Shown here: piece by piece, positions 7,292-8,409 of the stretch
Layout of the letters: the number at the start of each line of letters is the position of its first letter
Numbering within the stretch: position 1 is the stretch's first letter
Assembly: GCA_009785655.1 (NCBI GenBank)
Contig: WQVW01000059.1
Span: forward strand, 1-8,409
DNA length: 8,409 nucleotides
Source of the DNA: Oscillospiraceae bacterium
Lineage (GTDB): Bacteria > Bacillota > Clostridia > Oscillospirales > Oscillospiraceae
Direction of reading: 5' to 3'
The notes under the pieces: model-generated
What the model was told of the DNA's origin: nothing
Seen by the model: the letters and a program-made list of their open reading frames with translations, nothing else
Databases searched by the model: none
Program-made: the position numbers and the translations under genes

Positions 7292-7399
7292 CTTGCGAAT
7301 AAGCATTTGATTACTTCAAGTTTCAATCCCGCTCCCCCATTGCAAATTCAAGACTTTTCATAAGGTCAGCCTAGCCAAAACCAAGAAAAAATAGACCAG

Positions 7400-7421
7400 C
7401 TAGAAACATACTAGAAACAAA
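7400..7421 (+). repeat. Short tandem repeat, 2 x 11 bases
   Basis: CTAGAAACATA (7400-7410) is followed directly by CTAGAAACAAA (7411-7421), differing at one base. It may be chance in AT-rich DNA or a pair of binding half-sites. No function is assigned. Confidence 0.5.
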
Positions 7422-7458
7422 AAAACCGTATAGAATTTCTCAGTTTCAAAAGCAAGAG

Positions 7459-7497
7459 ACACCTGCTCCACACAATTTTGTGTAGTGGGTGTTTTCT
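7459..7497 (+). terminator. Long hairpin followed by TTTTCTCT; possible terminator or operator
   Basis: ACACCTGCT (7459-7467) pairs with AGTGGGTGT (7484-7492), with two G-U pairs. After a 2-base CC bulge, ACACAA (7470-7475) pairs with TTGTGT (7478-7483) around two bases. TTTTCTCT follows. AGAGA (7455-7459) can also face TCTCT (7495-7499), making a longer imperfect inverted repeat. It could end transcription coming from the glycosylase and 111-residue genes. The inner 6-2-6 palindrome could instead be an operator: a TACAAT (7503-7508) resembling a -10 box lies just downstream, though at 19 bases from a poor -35. Confidence 0.45.
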
Positions 7498-7524
7498 CTG
7501 CTTACAATTAAAACAGCAGACTTC

Positions 7525-7555
7525 ACGCCACCCCAGCAGAGACGAGGGGCGGCGT
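7525..7555 (+). repeat. GC-rich inverted repeat (hairpin)
   Basis: CGCCACCCC (7526-7534) pairs with GGGGCGGCG (7546-7554) with one A/C mismatch and an 11-base loop; A7525-T7555 adds one pair. Only three T follow, so it is a poor terminator. In the transcript it would be a very stable stem at the 5' side of the SLH leader, perhaps protecting the RNA or forming part of a regulatory fold. Confidence 0.7.
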
Positions 7556-7592
7556 TTAGCATATATCTCACATTAGTTTGGAGGGAGACACA

Positions 7593-7616
7593 TTGCCACA
7601 CTTCGGGCCAAGTTGA
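7593..7616 (+). CDS. Possible 7-residue leader peptide
   Basis: A strong Shine-Dalgarno sequence, GGAGGGAG (7580-7587), is not near the start of any larger gene. Eight bases behind GGAGG lies TTG, opening a reading frame for fMet-Pro-His-Phe-Gly-Pro-Ser and then TGA. The frame covers the 5' arm and loop of the hairpin at 7598-7626, which is where an attenuator leader peptide would lie. No run of one amino acid codon is present; Pro codons at positions 2 and 6 are the only repeated feature. Start by TTG and the tiny size make this a hypothesis. Confidence 0.3.
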   Translation: MPHFGPS

Positions 7617-7626
7617 CCCGAAGTGT
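7598..7626 (+). repeat. Perfect 10-bp inverted repeat, possible anti-antiterminator hairpin
   Basis: ACACTTCGGG (7598-7607) and CCCGAAGTGT (7617-7626) are exact reverse complements with a 9-base loop. What follows is A-rich (AAAGAGAAAAAAG), so it is not a terminator on either strand. Part of its 3' side, GACCCG (7615-7620), is also exactly complementary to CGGGTC (7652-7657) in the foot of the downstream terminator, so the two folds exclude each other. Confidence 0.75.
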
Positions 7627-7652
7627 AAAGAGAAAAAAGAATATCCCTTGCC

Positions 7653-7685
7653 GGGTCTGATTGAAAAATCAGGCTCTATTTTTTT
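7653..7685 (+). terminator. Intrinsic terminator (attenuator) in the SLH leader
   Basis: GGGTCTGATT (7653-7662) pairs with AATCAGGCTC (7667-7676): a 10-bp stem with two G-U pairs and a GAAA tetraloop, followed by TATTTTTTT. This is a good rho-independent terminator. It ends only 23 bases before the SLH start codon and on the same strand, so it must be read through or avoided for the gene to be expressed from an upstream promoter. It could also be the end of a small RNA. Confidence 0.78.
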
Positions 7686-7696
7686 ACCCAAAATCG

Positions 7697-7703
7697 AAAG
7701 GAG
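7697..7703 (+). promoter_or_regulatory. Ribosome binding site of the SLH gene
   Basis: AAAGGAG lies 5 bases before ATG 7709. It decides this start over an in-frame ATG at 7661, which lies inside the terminator stem and would precede the signal peptide with unrelated residues. Confidence 0.85.
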
Positions 7704-7708
7704 ATTCT

Positions 7709-8359
7709 ATGACAAGACAAAAACAAATACCCCGCCTGCTGGCTATTGTTCTGGTGTTGGCTATGGTTCTATCCGCAGTCATCCCCGCCCTCGCCACTGG
7801 TGTCACATGGCAGACAGGCGAAGTTACTACAAACTTTGTTGGCCTGTACAACCCAACAGATACAGAGGGTCAGCCAATCGCTCCAACGGAGCAGATAACC
7901 GGGCCTGTTATGTCTGCCCCCAACATTCCCGACCATGCGTTTATTTCCTATGAAAAGGAAGTGACCCATGTGTATTCCCGCCAGCATCTACCATATATCC
8001 AAGGCTACCCGGACGGAAGCGTTGGGCCAGAGCGTGAGATGGTGCGCTCGGAAGCGGCGATGATACTACATCGGATGTTTTGGTGGGAACGAGATAGCGC
8101 AGACTTCACCAGAGATCAGCGTTTCCACAGAGATACATTTATTGATGTTTCAGTTGGAAACTGGTTTTATGAAGCTGTAGAAACCCTCTACAATCTAGGG
8201 GTTATTGAGCAATATGAAAGCGGCACATTCAGACCAAACGATCCGATCACTCGTGAAGAACTGGCGGTTATGACTGCCAGATTTGCAGACTTAGACCGCT
8301 CCATTGCGCCGCAAAGCGTGTTTTCAGACGTGGAGCATGGCTACTGGTCAACGCCATAA
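7709..8359 (+). CDS. Secreted S-layer-homology (SLH) protein, cut short by an in-frame stop in the third repeat
   Basis: 216 residues to the stop. Residues 1-29 are a signal peptide: MTRQKQIPRL, a hydrophobic stretch, and ALA as the cleavage site. After a linker come SLH repeat 1 (about 85-125, YIQGYPDGSVGP..MVRSEAAMILHRMF), repeat 2 (144-196, FIDVSVGNWFYEAV...SGTFRPNDPITREELAVMTARF) and the start of repeat 3 (205 on, FSDVEHGYWSTP). SLH repeats usually work in threes and bind secondary cell wall polymers, holding surface proteins to the wall. TAA at 8357-8359 stops the protein where SLH repeats mostly have Tyr or Ala (W-S-T-P-stop-I versus W-A-x-x-Y-I). The frame then stays open with SLH-like sequence to the window edge, so the gene was once longer, or the TAA is an error. 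As written, only two complete repeats would be made. Expression is probably set by the upstream terminator. Confidence 0.85.
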   Translation: MTRQKQIPRLLAIVLVLAMVLSAVIPALATGVTWQTGEVTTNFVGLYNPTDTEGQPIAPTEQITGPVMSAPNIPDHAFISYEKEVTHVYSRQHLPYIQGYPDGSVGPEREMVRSEAAMILHRMFWWERDSADFTRDQRFHRDTFIDVSVGNWFYEAVETLYNLGVIEQYESGTFRPNDPITREELAVMTARFADLDRSIAPQSVFSDVEHGYWSTP

Positions 8360-8409
8360 ATCCATGCGGCGGCAGAAGCGGGCTGGGTAGTCGGCTATCC
8401 AGACGGCAC
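8360..8409 (+). pseudogene. In-frame continuation of SLH repeat 3 after the stop codon (partial)
   Basis: Directly after the TAA, the same frame reads IHAAAEAGWVVGYPDG up to the window end. This is a standard SLH segment (compare the YIQGYPDG of repeat 1). It shows that the stop is a recent single-base change (TAT or TAC to TAA), a sequencing error, or a recoded position. It is listed as the lost 3' part of the gene; how far it extends cannot be seen. Confidence 0.75.

Larger units (their letters stand above)
7292..7708. other. Intergenic region of 417 bases with structured DNA
   Basis: No protein gene of ordinary size is supported here. The first part (7292-7450) is AT-rich, without a recognised element apart from a short tandem repeat at 7400-7421. 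From 7452 on there are four hairpins in a row (7459-7492, 7525-7555, 7598-7626, 7653-7676), the last followed by a T run. The second half reads as the untranslated leader of the SLH gene or as a separate small RNA of roughly 180 bases. Confidence 0.7.

Noticed and set aside
7320..7340. GTTTCAATCCCGCTCC, which on the minus strand ends in GGGATTGAAAC like many CRISPR repeats
   Set aside because: Single copy, no spaced second copy in the window and no cas gene. At most a chance match.
7320..7340. The same stretch as the 3' end of a tRNA or a tRNA-derived attachment site
   Set aside because: The T-loop-like TTCAATC has no complementary 5' stem, and no other tRNA arms lie upstream. No integrase is present.
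7351..7366. Weak inverted repeat GACTT...AAGGTC as terminator of the 111-residue gene
   Set aside because: Few base pairs, with a bulge and no T run after it.
7446..7691. Minus-strand open frame of 81 codons across the leader
   Set aside because: Covers the hairpins and terminator, with no family resemblance and no convincing ribosome binding site.
7489..7953. Open frame of 154 codons running through the leader into the SLH gene
   Set aside because: It overlaps the SLH signal peptide region in another frame and crosses the terminator; composition is not protein-like.

Overview
The window looks like chromosomal DNA of an anaerobic Firmicute, most likely a Clostridia/Oscillospirales-type organism. 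The signs are an oxygen-sensitive glycyl radical enzyme (GRE), strong AAAGGAGG-type ribosome binding sites, an S-layer-homology (SLH) protein with a Gram-positive style signal peptide, and an OGG1-type DNA glycosylase of the kind common in clostridia. Base composition is near balanced over most of the window (judged by eye), with an AT-richer stretch around 6960-7460.

Left part (1-4097, minus strand, read right to left): a probable operon of a large GRE of the dehydratase/decarboxylase/C-N lyase type (4097-1656), a TTG-started exported and C-terminally anchored protein of unknown function (1616-957), a DUF169 protein (952-152) and the start of a GNAT acetyltransferase (155-1, cut by the window edge). 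The last three genes are 4 bases apart or overlap by 4. No radical-SAM activating enzyme for the GRE is visible.

Centre (4098-4262): a divergent intergenic region with a candidate sigma-A promoter in each direction. Rightward runs an MFS transporter (4263-5468), trmB (tRNA m7G46 methyltransferase, 5465-6100) and an OGG1-type 8-oxoguanine DNA glycosylase (6075-6920). The joints are an ATGA overlap and a 26-base overlap. A 111-residue protein of unknown function follows (6956-7291). The GRE and MFS genes, head to head, suggest uptake and anaerobic breakdown of one substrate. The two nucleic-acid genes look like housekeeping genes sharing the transporter's transcript.

Right part (7292-8409): about 417 bases without a protein gene of ordinary size, with several hairpins. 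The last ones have the layout of a transcription attenuator: a tiny possible leader peptide, a perfect 10-bp hairpin, an alternative pairing, and an intrinsic terminator 24 bases before the next start codon. Behind it lies a secreted SLH protein (7709 onward) whose third SLH repeat is broken by an in-frame TAA at 8357-8359, although the reading frame continues as good SLH sequence to the window end.

The points most worth following are the GRE locus with its unusual active-site loop and odd gene partners, the attenuator-like leader, and the interrupted SLH gene.
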